The position numbers were made by a program, and so were the translations under genes. Shown piece by piece: positions 12,251 to 21,786 of a stretch of DNA of 64,000 nucleotides. The notes beneath the pieces were generated by a model. That model ran no database searches. It was not told the DNA's origin and worked only from the letters and a program-made list of their open reading frames with translations. Source of the DNA: Labia minor (lineage: Eukaryota > Arthropoda > Insecta > Dermaptera > Spongiphoridae); the NCBI GenBank assembly GCA_963082975.1, contig OY720348.1:64939719-65003718 (forward strand), in the 5' to 3' direction. Every line of letters starts with the position of its first letter. Position 1 is the stretch's first letter.

Positions 12251-12504
12251 GGCGCCAGGGTAGGAGGTAGCGTAGCTGGCTCAAGTCCCGGGCCCGACAG
12301 GTGAATTTCTCTAACTTGTGTTAAAGGACGGAGTCAACCCAACCTCCGGGTTCAAAATTGGGAAGCTACTTTATAAAAAGTAGCGCCTCCGATCAAGATA
12401 ATCAAGGTAAAGTTTGATAGGACCCGTTCCACTGATCATAGGACACCTAATTGATATAACCGACTTGTTAGGCGTTGTCCTTGCGTAGGATTTACAAAAG
12501 TCAG
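12251..12504 (+). mobile_element. tRNA-derived SINE, copy 4
   Basis: The copy runs from GGCGCC to the ACAAAAGTCA tail in + orientation. The tRNA-like part is shortened: the segment between the A-box region and the B box is missing, leaving CAAGTCCCGGGCC. The body blocks GTAGCGCCTCCGATCAAG and TTAGGCGTTGTCCTTGC are intact. Confidence 0.75.
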
Positions 12505-13192
12505 TGGTAACATATTATTATCAATATAAAATCTCAAGGAGAATTTATAAAAATAATTTCTGTACACCAATTATTTGAAGATTTGGGAAAAGCGTATGAC
12601 TCAGTTTAAATTAAATCGTATATAAATTATAAAAATAAATATTTGAATTTGTTTAAATTTTCAATACCAATAATCAATCAAATATAAATTAAATGTATTG
12701 ACTCTGATGTGTGATTTATAACAAAATTAGTTTTTAGCAATATAAAACTTAATTAAGTCAAATTAACAATAAAAGTTTTTAATCAAATTATAAGAGAGAC
12801 TGAATTTATAGATATATTAAGGAGAAAAAGGGGAAACTTTCTCTTTCGAAAAGATTTATTGATTGATGGTGTGTTTAAAAAAAGTTTAATTGTGGAAACC
12901 CGCAATAAGAGACAAGGTGTCTTGATTATGAAAGGCGTCAGTTTACTTGACCTATCTTTTTTCCAAATGTTCTAGATACCCAGGGCCTTATGTTCATGTC
13001 GCGTTAATCATTACAATAAAATTGTGTTGGTTTGTTGAAAAAAAAAAAAAAAATATTATAGAAGATGGAGGGCATGAAAGGATGTTCCTAATAAAGAAAT
13101 TGTAAACTTTTCATTTGTGTCACGTCAACAATTTTTAAATTAATTTAATCGTCTCCTATCCTCTTTAAGAAAACAAATAATGTTTTTTCTTA

Positions 13193-13249
<57 letters not shown>

Positions 13250-13415
13250 CAATTATATAATTAATTTACTGATTAAATTAAAAAATAAATAACCATTCAA
13301 AAAGGAACTGAATGTTATAATAATTGAAATTAAATAAATAAAATCCTATTACACACACACACACACACACACTCATATACAGACTTTGAACCAAATACTA
13401 TGTACCACTTCGAGG
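12505..13415. other. AT-rich stretch with long microsatellites
   Basis: It contains a 54-bp (TA)n tract at 13194-13247 and a (CA)n tract at about 13351-13372. A mixed patch at 12880-13020 was checked in all frames and shows no exon signature. Confidence 0.5.
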
Positions 13416-13470
13416 ATACAGGGGGCAGATGTTCTCTTCAAGTGCGAAGGTCGCATTCGGCGCTATTAGT
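13416..13470 (+). mobile_element. Helitron-like 3' end, diverged
   Basis: ATACAGGGGGCAGA, GTGCGAAGGTCGC and TTCGGCGCTATTAGT occur in the same order as at 42543-42603. The hairpin is damaged and the terminal CTAG is not intact. Confidence 0.45.
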
Positions 13471-13754
13471 AACTACTATTAAATAAATTATTTAATGATT
13501 AATAAAATGTATTTATTTAATATATTATCATAATTATTATTATTTTATTATTTCATCTACATACAAAAATAGGTTTAGTTAAATTAATATTTTACCATAA
13601 AAATTAAATTGTACTTATTTTTTCCTATATTAATAATATAATTAAATTTGAACTTTATAATTAATATTGTTTAAATATATTTTTAATAATTTGATTTGAT
13701 AAATGGATTATTTATATATATGTTAAATTCAAATAATAATTAATATTTTTTTTT

Positions 13755-14240
13755 TACGATATGAAGGGAAGGTATTGTTTTCACACCAAATTTCACATGT
13801 GGAGATTTTTACATATCTCCACGAATTATCATTTTGTTAACAGAAAAAAGTATTTTTAGCATGATGTCTGTTCGTCTGACCGACCGTCCCTCTGTCCATT
13901 GTGAGTCCGTATAGACGTGTATAGCTTGAACGGCTCAATGAAATTTGATAAAATTTGATATATTTACTTAATGCTTCAGTAGCATGAATTCATCAACTTT
14001 TGGTGTATATCTGAAGTGATAGTTTCCAAAGAATTAATTTTATATTCATTGTCGGAAATTTTTCACTTATAATATAGTAGTAATTAATAATTGAGTAATT
14101 AAATTAAAAATAAAAACATAGATAATATAATTTAGTCATTTTAATTTAAGTTTTAAATATATATATATATATATTCTTAGGAAATTAATTTATTTCAAAT
14201 CGTGGGTCGGTTCTGTGCCTGGCCACAGCTCATATTTTTC
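13755..14240 (+). repeat. Interspersed family with CCGACCGACG ends, partial copy
   Basis: It shares long blocks with 27969-28581, 29767-30404 and 38488-39000: CACACCAAATTTCACATGTG, GTATTTTTAGCATGATGTCT, the GTCC-rich tract and AACGGCTCAA. The right end GTGGGTCGGTTC is the decayed inverted partner of CCGACCGACG. No protein is apparent. Confidence 0.7.
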
Positions 14241-14747
14241 TTTATTTGTTTCTCCAAATATATATATTTTTTCTTATATGATTTATTATATTTATTTATT
14301 TGATTTGATGATTCTAAACATAAAAAAATATAATCATTCAAATTACTAATATTATTCTGATTACTGATTAGATAAAAATTTTGATTGATTTACATTTCAT
14401 TATATCATGAGATAGAGAAAAAAGAAATATTGATAATTGGTGCAATTATGCATTATTTATCGCTTAAGAAACATAATATATTAATAATAATAAATAAATG
14501 CTTTATATTAATTTATTTATTTATATTTTTCACGTGATCACTTGTTACTTAATCTATTAATATTTTACTAATAAATATATAACTCAAATAGTTTGATTTT
14601 GATTTTTTTTTTTTATGTTTTTCATTAAATTTATAATTATTTTTTTTTTTTTTTTTTTTTTTTTAATTAAAATAAATTCTTTTAATTATGTAGATATGTA
14701 TCATGGTGATAAACAATCCCAGGATTAAATATAAAATTTATTTATAG
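14241..14747. other. AT-rich stretch before the candidate glypican exon
   Basis: This is AT-rich sequence with a T-run at 14640-14664. The final TTTATAG at 14741-14747 could serve as a splice acceptor. Confidence 0.4.
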
Positions 14748-14795
14748 CACACAATATTGCTTACTGCTTTAATGCGACTAATTAGTGATCCAGAG
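14748..14795 (+). CDS. Candidate 48-bp exon of the glypican gene
   Basis: The stretch lies between TTTATAG and a good donor (GAG|GTAGGC). It is open in only one of three frames, the phase-0 frame, which reads HTILLTALMRLISDPE. It ends in phase 0, which is exactly what the next exon at 17195 accepts. The amphipathic Leu-rich segment would precede the Cys of RRTCG, as a helix does before the C-terminal cysteines in glypicans. Conservation at the residue level was not tested, so this could be a chance open stretch between splice-like sites. Transcript data would settle it. Confidence 0.4.
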
Positions 14796-15298
14796 GTAGG
14801 CATCTTCAATTGCCGGCGTGAATAATTTTTTTGAATTAGTAGACCAAATCTCACTCATATAAACATAAATAATTAATAATCGTTTAATATATCCGCAATG
14901 TTCATGCATATACTTCAACGATTCTCTCCAGACAAAATTTAAACTATAATAAAAAAAAAATATTATTAATTTTAATTAGGATTTTAATATTTTAACTTGT
15001 ATCTTAAGTGGAGGGGACTGGAGAGTGGTAGAAATAAAATAATTGATTTACACAAACAACAATTTACTGAATTATTTATTCATAAAATAGAAAAATATCA
15101 ATGAATTAATTACACATTCAAGTATGTTTGATTTTAAGGTGATATCTATGGAAATGAATAAGTTAATCGTGAAGTTAGCAATAAAATTTTTTAATTTTAA
15201 TTTTCACTCTTAACTCAAAATTATCAAAATAAAATTACAAAAAAAAAAAATCAAGTAGATATTTCATCATTTATATATATTTTTTCCATATTTATACA
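14796..15298. other. AT-rich intron-like sequence
   Basis: There are no recognisable elements apart from A-runs near 14951-14960 and 15239-15250. It would be part of a 2.4-kb intron if the 14748 exon is real. Confidence 0.4.
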
Positions 15299-16203
15299 CC
15301 CTCCATTCCAAAAGAAACCGAACTTTTTAAAAAAACAAAAAAACAATGTACATTTTGTAACAAATCACTTTTATTAATCAATGTATTCCCCTTCTGCATC
15401 GATACACAAATTTGCACGCTCCAACAAGTTGTCAAACGACTTCTCCATGTCCTTTATTGGAATGGTCTTTAGGACGTCGGTCGACGCCTTCTCAATAGCT
15501 TCAATCGATGCGTGCCACTTTCCTTTCATCGCCAAATGCAGTTTAGGGAACAGATAGAAGTCGCACGGAGTAAAATCTGGTGAATAGGGCGAATGATGCA
15601 AAGGAATAACGTGATTTTTGACAAAAAATTCAGTTACAAGTCGCGAACGATGTTATGGTGCATTATCGTGCAAAAGAGTCCAACTGCCGATTTCTCGATA
15701 TTCTGGCCGAATACGAATTCTTGCCAGCAAACGCTTCATGACGCCCAAGTAAAACTCTCCAGTGACTGTCTGGCCGGGTGGAACAAATTCTTTGTTGATA
15801 ATTCCTTTTGAATCGTAAAAATCCGGTTCTGGGACGGCCTGATCTTTCGTCATCATCCAGCGTCTCTCTTCCCGATTTGATTCTCCCGAACCACTCGTAA
15901 ACTTGCGTACGGGATAGAATCATCACCATATGCATTTTGTAGCATTTGGTGCGTTTCAGTAAAAGTTTTACCAAGTTTAACACAAAAATCAATTGCAGCT
16001 CTTTGTTTGAAACTCATTTTCCGACCGATGTACAAAACACACTGACATTTGAAACGCAATAACTTTTGTTGTATTCATCCAAATATCATGAAATTTATAC
16101 CAGTTGTCCATGAGGGACTAAGCCATCTACGGGTAAAATATTACAACAGATGACATTAGTGGTACTATTTATTTTAATGTTCGGTTTCTTTTGGAATGGA
16201 GGG
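15299..16203 (-). mobile_element. mariner transposon, internally deleted
   Basis: The element has perfect 25-bp terminal inverted repeats (15299-15323 and 16179-16203, beginning CCCTCCATTCCAAAAG). A TA follows the right end and a CA precedes the left, so one target base has probably mutated. At about 905 bp it is shorter than the roughly 1.3 kb of full mariners. The minus strand encodes pieces of one transposase in shifting frames: a first helix-turn-helix (MSFKQRAAIDFCVKLGKTF, 16015-15890), a second (YEWFGRIKSGRETLDDDERS), then FFVKNH and YSPDFTPCDFYLFPKL. Confidence 0.9.
15374..16015 (-). pseudogene. mariner transposase pseudogene (Tc1/mariner DDE/D family)
   Basis: The family cuts and pastes its own element at TA sites using a D,D34D catalytic triad. 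Here the N-terminal DNA-binding part (16015 down to about 15835) is followed directly, in another frame, by PEPDFYDSKGIINKEFVPPG. The segment with the first catalytic Asp is missing, deleted between SGRP and DSKG. The second Asp motif reads HDNAP and then meets a stop codon at about 15653. The third motif (SPDFTPCDFYLF) and the C-terminus ending CIDAEGEYID at 15374 are intact. At least two frame changes also separate the two helix-turn-helix parts. The protein cannot be active. The perfect terminal repeats mean the element could still be moved by a transposase from elsewhere. Confidence 0.88.
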
Positions 16204-16365
16204 TATATATATATATATCGTTTTTACCAAATTAATCAATTTATATTTATAATGCAACAAAATAAAAATATAATAATTAGATCAAAATTTCTTCGGATTT
16301 TTTTTAAATTGTTAAAGAATTATAAATTGAATTTTGGCCATTCTTCATTTAAAGTCTATAATCTA

Positions 16366-16860
16366 TCTCGGAAAGTTCTTAGTCGCAGCAACCCCATTCC
16401 TCCAAGTGTCTCTATCCTGAGCCATAACCATCCAACTCCTACCCTCTCTCATCTCTCTCAAGTCCCTTCCTACATTGTCCACCCACCGCGTCTTTGGTCT
16501 TCCAAGCGGACGTTTCTCAATCATTCTCCCCACCAATATATTTTTCGCCATTCTATCTTCTCCCATTCTAGCCACGTGTCATGCCCATAGCAGCCTTCTC
16601 GATTTTATAACCCTTACTATTTCTGGAAATGCATAGAGATCATTCGATGCAGTCTTCGCCTTCCCCCGGTGTTCACATCTTTTTTTGGCCCATAAATGCT
16701 GCTAAGAATTCTATTATCAAATACTCTAAATCTACTCTCGTCTCTCAGAGTCATAGACCATGCCTCTCAACCATATAAAATAACAAGCAAAATAATTGTT
16801 TTATATATTTTAATAAGCCCTTTACTCCATGATAACAAGCGTTATCCGATTGCAACCTTG
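16366..16860 (-). pseudogene. 3' end of a non-LTR retrotransposon ORF
   Basis: On the minus strand, 16575-16366 reads ARMGEDRMAKNILVGRMIEK, then RPLGRPKTRWVDNVGRDLRE and AQDRDTWRNGVAATKNF. This is the typical C-terminal end of insect and other animal LINE polyproteins (pattern HVARM...GKRPLGRPRxRWxDN...AxDRxxWR). The upstream part to about 16860 still shows residues such as SRRLLWA and LREtRV in other frames, interrupted by stops. It is a 5'-truncated, broken copy. Better-decayed relatives lie at 1165, 3476, 11990 and 42240. Confidence 0.85.
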
Positions 16861-17194
16861 ATTTAAAATATTCTCGAAATTTAAAGTCTATAATGAAAGT
16901 CTAAATTAGTCATTTTACAAATGGCTTAATTATTCATATATTGTTTTTATATATTTTATTTCTCGTTTTAATAAATAAATAAATAAATAAAAATCGATTC
17001 ATATTAAATAAATTTATTTATTTTAAATTTATTATTTATTTTTTATGAATAATGAATTAATCAATTATATTTTAATATAACTTATGATAAATAATATAAA
17101 TAATAAGATTTAATATTTTTAAATAATATTAAATATATGAATGTATTTCTAAAATAAAAATTATTTAGTAATTAATTGATCAATTTGTTTCCAG
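16861..17194 (+). other. Intron sequence before the glypican exon
   Basis: AT-rich intron with an (AAAT)n patch at 16970-16992 ends in TTTCCAG at 17188-17194, a good acceptor. Confidence 0.7.
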
Positions 17195-17442
17195 GTGCGA
17201 CGAACTTGTGGTCAAGCTAAATGGCTACAAATCGAGAATCCCGATCCAGAAAATCTCCACACATCGAGCCCTGCAACACCTGACTCGGGTGTACTCGAAT
17301 CGACATCTCTTGGCCTTTTATTGGCAAGTGTCAGCAAATCCAGAGGATTTTACGCAAATCTCGCCGAATCCCTCTGTAGCGATGAGAGTTTTGCTGAAAC
17401 TAGAGATACAGCCGATTGTTGGAATGGTCATCGAGTGGGAGA
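17195..17442 (+). CDS. Glypican (glypican-3/5, Dally-like branch), exon with conserved CWNG region
   Basis: Glypicans are GPI-anchored heparan sulphate proteoglycans that shape Wnt, Hedgehog and BMP gradients at the cell surface. This exon is bounded by TTTCCAG and GA|GTAAGT and translates from phase 0 to 82 residues plus two bases. Visible landmarks are the Cys in RRTCGQ (residue 5), the helical NLAESLCSDE (Cys 61) and DTADCWNGHRVG (Cys 75). The CWNG block after a LCxxE-type cysteine is a hallmark of the family C-terminal subdomain. Together with the exons at 18120, 19535 and 20226 it gives 231 in-phase residues. The N-terminal signal peptide and cysteine-rich core must lie to the left, outside or beyond what I can recognise. 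Subfamily assignment rests on remembered similarity of CWNG...YTxxVV...LKHI to glypican-3/5. Confidence 0.9.
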
Positions 17443-17479
17443 GTAAGTATTCCAAATATGTACACATATATATATAGTT

Positions 17480-17600
17480 TTTTCGGGTATTTTCACTTTT
17501 TATTGAGAGATTTGAGTCTTGACGTTTCGGCGATCTTTTTGGAACCATTTTCAAGGGAGTTTTCTAGGAGAAATTTCTTATATTAGTGTTAATATGTGTG
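17480..17600 (-). mobile_element. Penelope-like element terminal fragment
   Basis: In reverse complement it reads TTGAAAATGGTTCC, then GATCGCCGAAACGTC. The same layout occurs at 43225-43290. Such blocks, a stem closed by GCC and followed by GAAACGTC, are typical of Penelope-like element termini and related hammerhead ribozyme motifs. Only about 120 bp is left and it sits inside a glypican intron. Confidence 0.45.
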
Positions 17601-17627
17601 GCCAAGAGTTAATGTCGTATATTTTTA

Positions 17628-17658
<31 letters not shown>

Positions 17659-17661
17659 AAA

Positions 17662-17945
17662 GGCGCCACAGGGTGTGATAGCTAGCGTTGCTGTCTCACA
17701 TTCTCGTGGTCCCGGGTTCAAGTCCCGGGCCTGGAAAGGGAATTTCTCTAGCTGGGGTCTATGGGACGGAGTCAATCCAGCCTCCGGGATCAACATTGGG
17801 AAGCTACTTGATAAAAAGTAGCGCCTCCGATCAAGAAAATCAAGGTAAAAGTTGATAGGTCCCGTTCTATTGATCATAGGACACCTCTTCATTAATATAA
17901 GCGACTTGATAGGCGTTGTCCTTGCGTAGGACGTACAAAAGTCAC
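17662..17945 (+). mobile_element. tRNA-derived SINE, copy 5
   Basis: This is the longest copy of the family, in + orientation. GGCGCC starts at 17662, the B box GGTTCAAGTCC is at 17715-17725 and the body ends ACAAAAGTCAC. It lies next to an (ATT)n tract (17627-17658) in the glypican intron between the exons at 17195 and 18120. Confidence 0.8.
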
Positions 17946-18119
17946 ATGTTTTTTTTTTATTATAATTTTTCATATTTAAATTTTATTTTTTATTTGTATT
18001 TTTTTTATTAAATTTCTCTTTCAAAAAGAGTTTAATAGATACAAAAAAATTAAAAAGTATTTAATTAATTATAATATGTCTATTTATTTTATTTATAATT
18101 GATTTGATTTATTTTTCAG

Positions 18120-18246
18120 ATATACTAAAACTGTAGTTGCATCAAGTTTGAATGCTCAAAAATATAATCCTGAACTAGCATGGGTTCAGCATGAGGCTGA
18201 TCCACGAATTCCCCAACTAAGTGATCAATTGAGACACATTCGCCAG
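18120..18246 (+). CDS. Glypican, following exon
   Basis: Bounded by TTTTTCAG and CAG|GTAATA, the exon enters in phase 2 and leaves in phase 0. With the previous exon it completes Glu 83 and adds YTKTVVASSLNAQKYNPELA and onwards to LSDQLRHIRQ. The NPE motif after SLNAQ and the amphipathic helix ending in LxHIRQ match the end of the glypican folded domain in glypican-3/5. No cysteines are present, as expected here. Confidence 0.9.
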
Positions 18247-19018
18247 GTAATATTCAGATTATATCATAATGCATTGAATTATTGACACATCCAATTATTC
18301 AGTTATTACTATTTTGAAATATTAAACTTTTTTAGTTTTAATCAATCGAACGGATTTTTAAGGATAAAGTTATTCAAAGAGCCCAATAAAATTTTATCAT
18401 AAATCGAAATAAATTTATCAAAATATAAAAGAAATAATTCAAATATAAAAGATTATTATAGTTATAGTTAATTTGACAAGATTCAGTGAAAGAAATACTG
18501 AAATAATAATAATTAAAATTAAATATTTTTATTATAAATCTTTGAATCTTTTACTCTTCTGGTTGTTTGAAAAGTCCGTGCAAAGTCGGAGAGAAGGCAT
18601 TGCTGAAGTTGTTTGCAATTGTTAGCATCTTTTGGAAATATAATAGTTTTCATTTTTGTACGAATTTTTCAAATCACCTTCGTAAATGTGATTCTTGACC
18701 TTTTTTTGTCTCAACACACTTTGAATAATTCCATTTAAAAAATTCGAAATCTATTTTAACATGTATTCCTCAACAAAAACTAAACTATTAAGTTGAAATT
18801 TGTTGATTAATTTTTACTGATTATGATTTTTTATTCAAATATTAAAAAAAAACAATTAAAATTAGAAATCGGTGACGGATATTTTTTTTCTGGATTTTGG
18901 TATTTATGAATGAAAGCAACAAAGTGGAATTAAGATAAAAACATTAAAAACAATCTCTTGGTTTAATATAAAACTTCTAAGTATTTTTATTGGAAGTATG
19001 TATCAATAAAGGAAAAGT
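18247..19018 (+). other. Glypican intron, AT-rich part
   Basis: A patch at 18555-18640 begins GTTGTTTGAAAAGTCCGTGC, which looks like one end of a mariner-type element, but no partner end was found. The block at 18860-18900 (GGTGACGGATATTTTTTTTC) recurs in reverse at 23720-23745, so a small interspersed repeat is present. Confidence 0.5.
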
Positions 19019-19267
19019 AAATTAGTATGAGGCAGCTTGCCGAGAGTGTAGCGTAGTAATTTTCTACACAAGAATTTAACATCAGCTGCCTCCGACTCCA
19101 GGAACTGTCAGTTCCTGGTTCTATACATGCGGAAGGCAACGGGAAACCACCGCATTAACATTCCCAGCAAAAATCATCATGGCTGGGCAGCTTCTAAAGC
19201 TATCCTAGTCATAATGATAGCCAAACTCCAAAAGGGAGACGGCACCTTAAGAAGAAGAAATTAGTAT
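19019..19267 (+). mobile_element. SINE-like insertion with 10-bp target duplication
   Basis: The body 19029-19257 is flanked by AAATTAGTAT on both sides (19019-19028 and 19258-19267) and ends in a GAAGAAG tail. The head CTTGCCGAGAGTGTAGCGTA has an A-box-like TAGCGTAGT. The tail part GCGGAAGGCAACGGGAAACC, with CATCATGGCTGGG downstream, is of the kind shared with LINE 3' ends. The target duplication and tail show retrotransposition. I read it as a SINE, though a 5'-truncated LINE end is possible. Confidence 0.7.
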
Positions 19268-19270
19268 AAG

Positions 19271-19361
19271 TATAGTGACGGGAAAATGTTGTCGGGCAAT
19301 CAACTGGTTGAGAAAGCCCACCAATAGCGCCAATGGGGATAACATTTTTCTGTCAGTATAC
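19271..19361. mobile_element. Small inverted-repeat element (MITE)
   Basis: The ends ATAGTGACGGGAAAATGTTG and, in reverse complement, ATACTGACAGAAAAATGTTA form inverted repeats of about 20 bp around a 45-bp centre containing GGCGCTATTGG in reverse. A related sequence is at 7329-7430. There is no coding capacity. Confidence 0.55.
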
Positions 19362-19534
19362 ACATTACAATGTAAAAATTTTATTCATATGTATCCTATT
19401 ACAATATAATAATCCTACATTTTTTTTTATAAATTAGAATATGAATAATGAATCCGTAATGAATTATAAATAAAATTAAAAACAAATTTTAACTCTATTT
19501 TTTTTTTATCTAATTATATTTTTTATTATTTCAG

Positions 19535-19712
19535 GTGCTTTTAAGTCAATTGAATCAGGCACCTGAGGCGGATGCACTCTTAAAGGATGGTGACCACGAG
19601 GGTTCTGGAAGTGGCCATAGGGATGTATCCATTCCATGGTCGGATACAGAAGATTCCGAACCTGGACATGGCTGGCAAGATCAGGGAAGTGGAAGCGGAG
19701 ACCATGAATCAG
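19535..19712 (+). CDS. Glypican, Ser-Gly (glycosaminoglycan attachment) exon
   Basis: Bounded by TTATTTCAG and a TCA G|GTGAGA donor, it enters in phase 0 and leaves in phase 1. It encodes 59 residues of an acidic, low-complexity linker. Two clusters each hold a repeated Ser-Gly pair: HEGSGSGH (Ser 149 and Ser 151, counting from the exon at 17195) and QGSGSGDHES (Ser 177 and Ser 179). Acidic residues surround both. Clustered SG pairs with nearby acidic residues are the heparan-sulphate chain sites of glypicans and sit, as here, close to the membrane end. Reading through the donor gives a stop after EIFKLIHTQT, so splicing is needed for the GPI form. Confidence 0.9.
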
Positions 19713-20225
19713 GTGAGATTTTCAAATTAATTCACACCCAAACCTAAATGTAGTTATACATTAGAATATGTCCATTTTTTATAGTTCTTCAATAGTATCC
19801 AGGAAATTATTTAAAATTTGAAAAAATCTAATAATAAGAATAAAAAATAGAATATCTTTGGACTAACCGTAAATATTCTGTACTAGAATAGAGAAATAAA
19901 TTCAAATCTGGTATAAATCTCTTGTTTAATTAATATTAATAGAAAAGGAATAAACATAAATTTAATATATATTTTAGAGGCTTAGTTAATTCAATCGAAT
20001 CAGACAGATAATTTCTCAACTGGCTGTGCCCCGACGAAGAGGGTTCAATACCCTTATGATATGAATGAAAATTAATAGGAATAAACAAACTAAAATATGG
20101 ATTTAATTAAAGAGTGACACTAACTGCCTTTAATTCATTATATTACTACTACTAATAATAATAAATAAGTTTTAATTGTTTATATATATAAATATTTAAA
20201 TATGATTAAATTTGTTTGTTTTCAG
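19713..20225 (+). other. Last glypican intron
   Basis: The intron is AT-rich. At 20030-20085 a patch holds GGGTTCAATACCC, which is B-box-like, but no A box or tRNA fold is evident. It ends TTTTCAG at 20219-20225. Confidence 0.5.
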
Positions 20226-20368
20226 AAATGACAAATAATTGGAATGTCCCTAAAACGACACAATCGGAAGTTCCCACAAGAGTAGCAGTTGGTTCTTCAA
20301 ATTCACTCACCATTTCACCGTTCTTCATAGTGACTCTTCTAATTCTGCACTTTTGGCGAAATTCTTAA
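20226..20368 (+). CDS. Glypican, terminal exon with GPI-anchor signal
   Basis: The exon enters in phase 1, completing Glu 185, and runs 46 residues to TAA at 20366-20368. A Thr/Ser/Pro-rich spacer leads to small residues GSSNS (207-211), a plausible cleavage and GPI attachment zone. A hydrophobic tail follows (PFFIVTLLILHFW, 216-228) with a short polar end RNS. This is the canonical C-terminus of a glypican and marks the end of this isoform. Confidence 0.9.
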
Positions 20369-21302
20369 ATGCTCTACCTATTTATTTATTTTTTTTTTTT
20401 TATATATACAATTTTTTCTTTGATTATCAGCCACGTCAGTTCCTTATTCGATACGATTTTACACCTTGATTATCAAAAATATATATATAATTTTTGTTTT
20501 AAAATTTTGGTCTGATAAATCATAATAAAATGGAAAAAATAAAAAATGGAGCACATATTTTGTAAATAGACACATCGAAATCAATTTATTCAGAAGCATT
20601 TATTATTTCTATAATGCGCATAAATAGTTATACTTTTCCAAAAGAAGCGCATTTTAATTTTTTTTTTTTTTTTTGTTGTTTTTTTTTTGTTTTGAGCGAC
20701 GGTGGAGGCCGCCCGCCGCCCTCTTACCTAGTCTGAACGAGCAATAATAATTGTATCATAATTATGATAAAACCTTTATTATATACTCTTTAGTTGGTTT
20801 TAATAATAATAATAATTCTATTCAGGCCTAGTGACATTGTAATATTATTAATTATATTGTATATTTATTTTTGGACCATAAATAATTTCAAAAAAAAAAA
20901 GAATATTTTTTCATAAATGAATTATTGAAACGTTATTTTTATTTATTTATTTATTTTTCTTTATTTTTTTTTTAATGTAATTTAAATTTTGGCAAAATGT
21001 TAATATGTTAATATGCTTTTAGATAATTATAATAATAATAATAATAATGCCGGATAATATACTCAAAAAGTCTTGTTCTTTTTGAGAAAAATAAATTATA
21101 AAAAAAAAATATTAATATTAATATTAAATAATTATACTATAAACAAAATTTAAAAATGCAAATGTTATTTATTCTAAATTTACAATTAATAATTTATTAC
21201 AATTTTTTACATTTTTTTTTTAATAATTTAGTTTATCGATTAATATTTTATTTTTAATTAACAATTTTTTAAAATATAAAAAGCTTTTAATAATATACAT
21301 AC

Positions 21303-21308
<6 letters not shown>
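20369..21308 (+). other. Glypican 3' UTR and flank
   Basis: This is AT-rich sequence with several AATAAA-like sites, and I cannot choose the poly(A) site used. A short GC-rich island (20696-20735, GGTGGAGGCCGCCCGCCGCC) stands out between T-runs. Confidence 0.5.

Positions 21309-21354
<46 letters not shown>
21309..21354. repeat. (AT)n microsatellite
   Basis: This is an uninterrupted AT dinucleotide tract of about 46 bp, one of the longest in the window. Confidence 0.9.
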
Positions 21355-21356
<2 letters not shown>

Positions 21357-21548
21357 AAGACTTGATTCTTAGTAGTTTTTTCCTTCTTTCTCATCATTAT
21401 AAGAGAATTTTTTTATTATTTCACAGCGCCAGCACTATTTTTACAAATATTGGTCAAATCCTCCTCTTTATATTCTTTTTCACATCACTGATAAAATAAA
21501 AACAAACTTTTTTCTATATATAGTGATATTATATATATATAAAACAAT

Positions 21549-21786
21549 AATTATATCAGGGGTGTCTAAACTGCGTCCTCCGGGCCACATGCGGGCCAAA
21601 ACCCTTTGAGATGCGGCCCAAACGCAAATTATGAAAATATTTAAATATATCCAAAAAAAAAGGTGAAATGATTTTGGGATTAGACTTTTAAATATTTCCG
21701 ACATTTTTAATATGGTTCTATGTGCGGCCCAGCATTTTTTTTTTTGGCCCTCGAATGGTCATAGTTTAGACACCCCTGAATTATAT
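21549..21786. mobile_element. hAT-type MITE with perfect target duplication
   Basis: The body is 21557-21778 with CAGGGGTGTCTAAACT at the left and its reverse AGTTTAGACACCCCTG at the right, with a single-base difference at most. The 8-bp AATTATAT is duplicated exactly on both sides. The inner part GGGCCACATGCGGGCC and GGCCC blocks are typical of hAT MITEs. Non-coding. Confidence 0.9.

Noticed and set aside
15593..15811. 72-codon + strand frame
   Set aside because: It is the shadow of the mariner transposase remnant encoded on the opposite strand.
17701..17740. Possible functional tRNA gene (GGTTCAAGTCC)
   Set aside because: The B box is embedded in a 280-bp repeated element and the cloverleaf is not closed. 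It is a SINE head.
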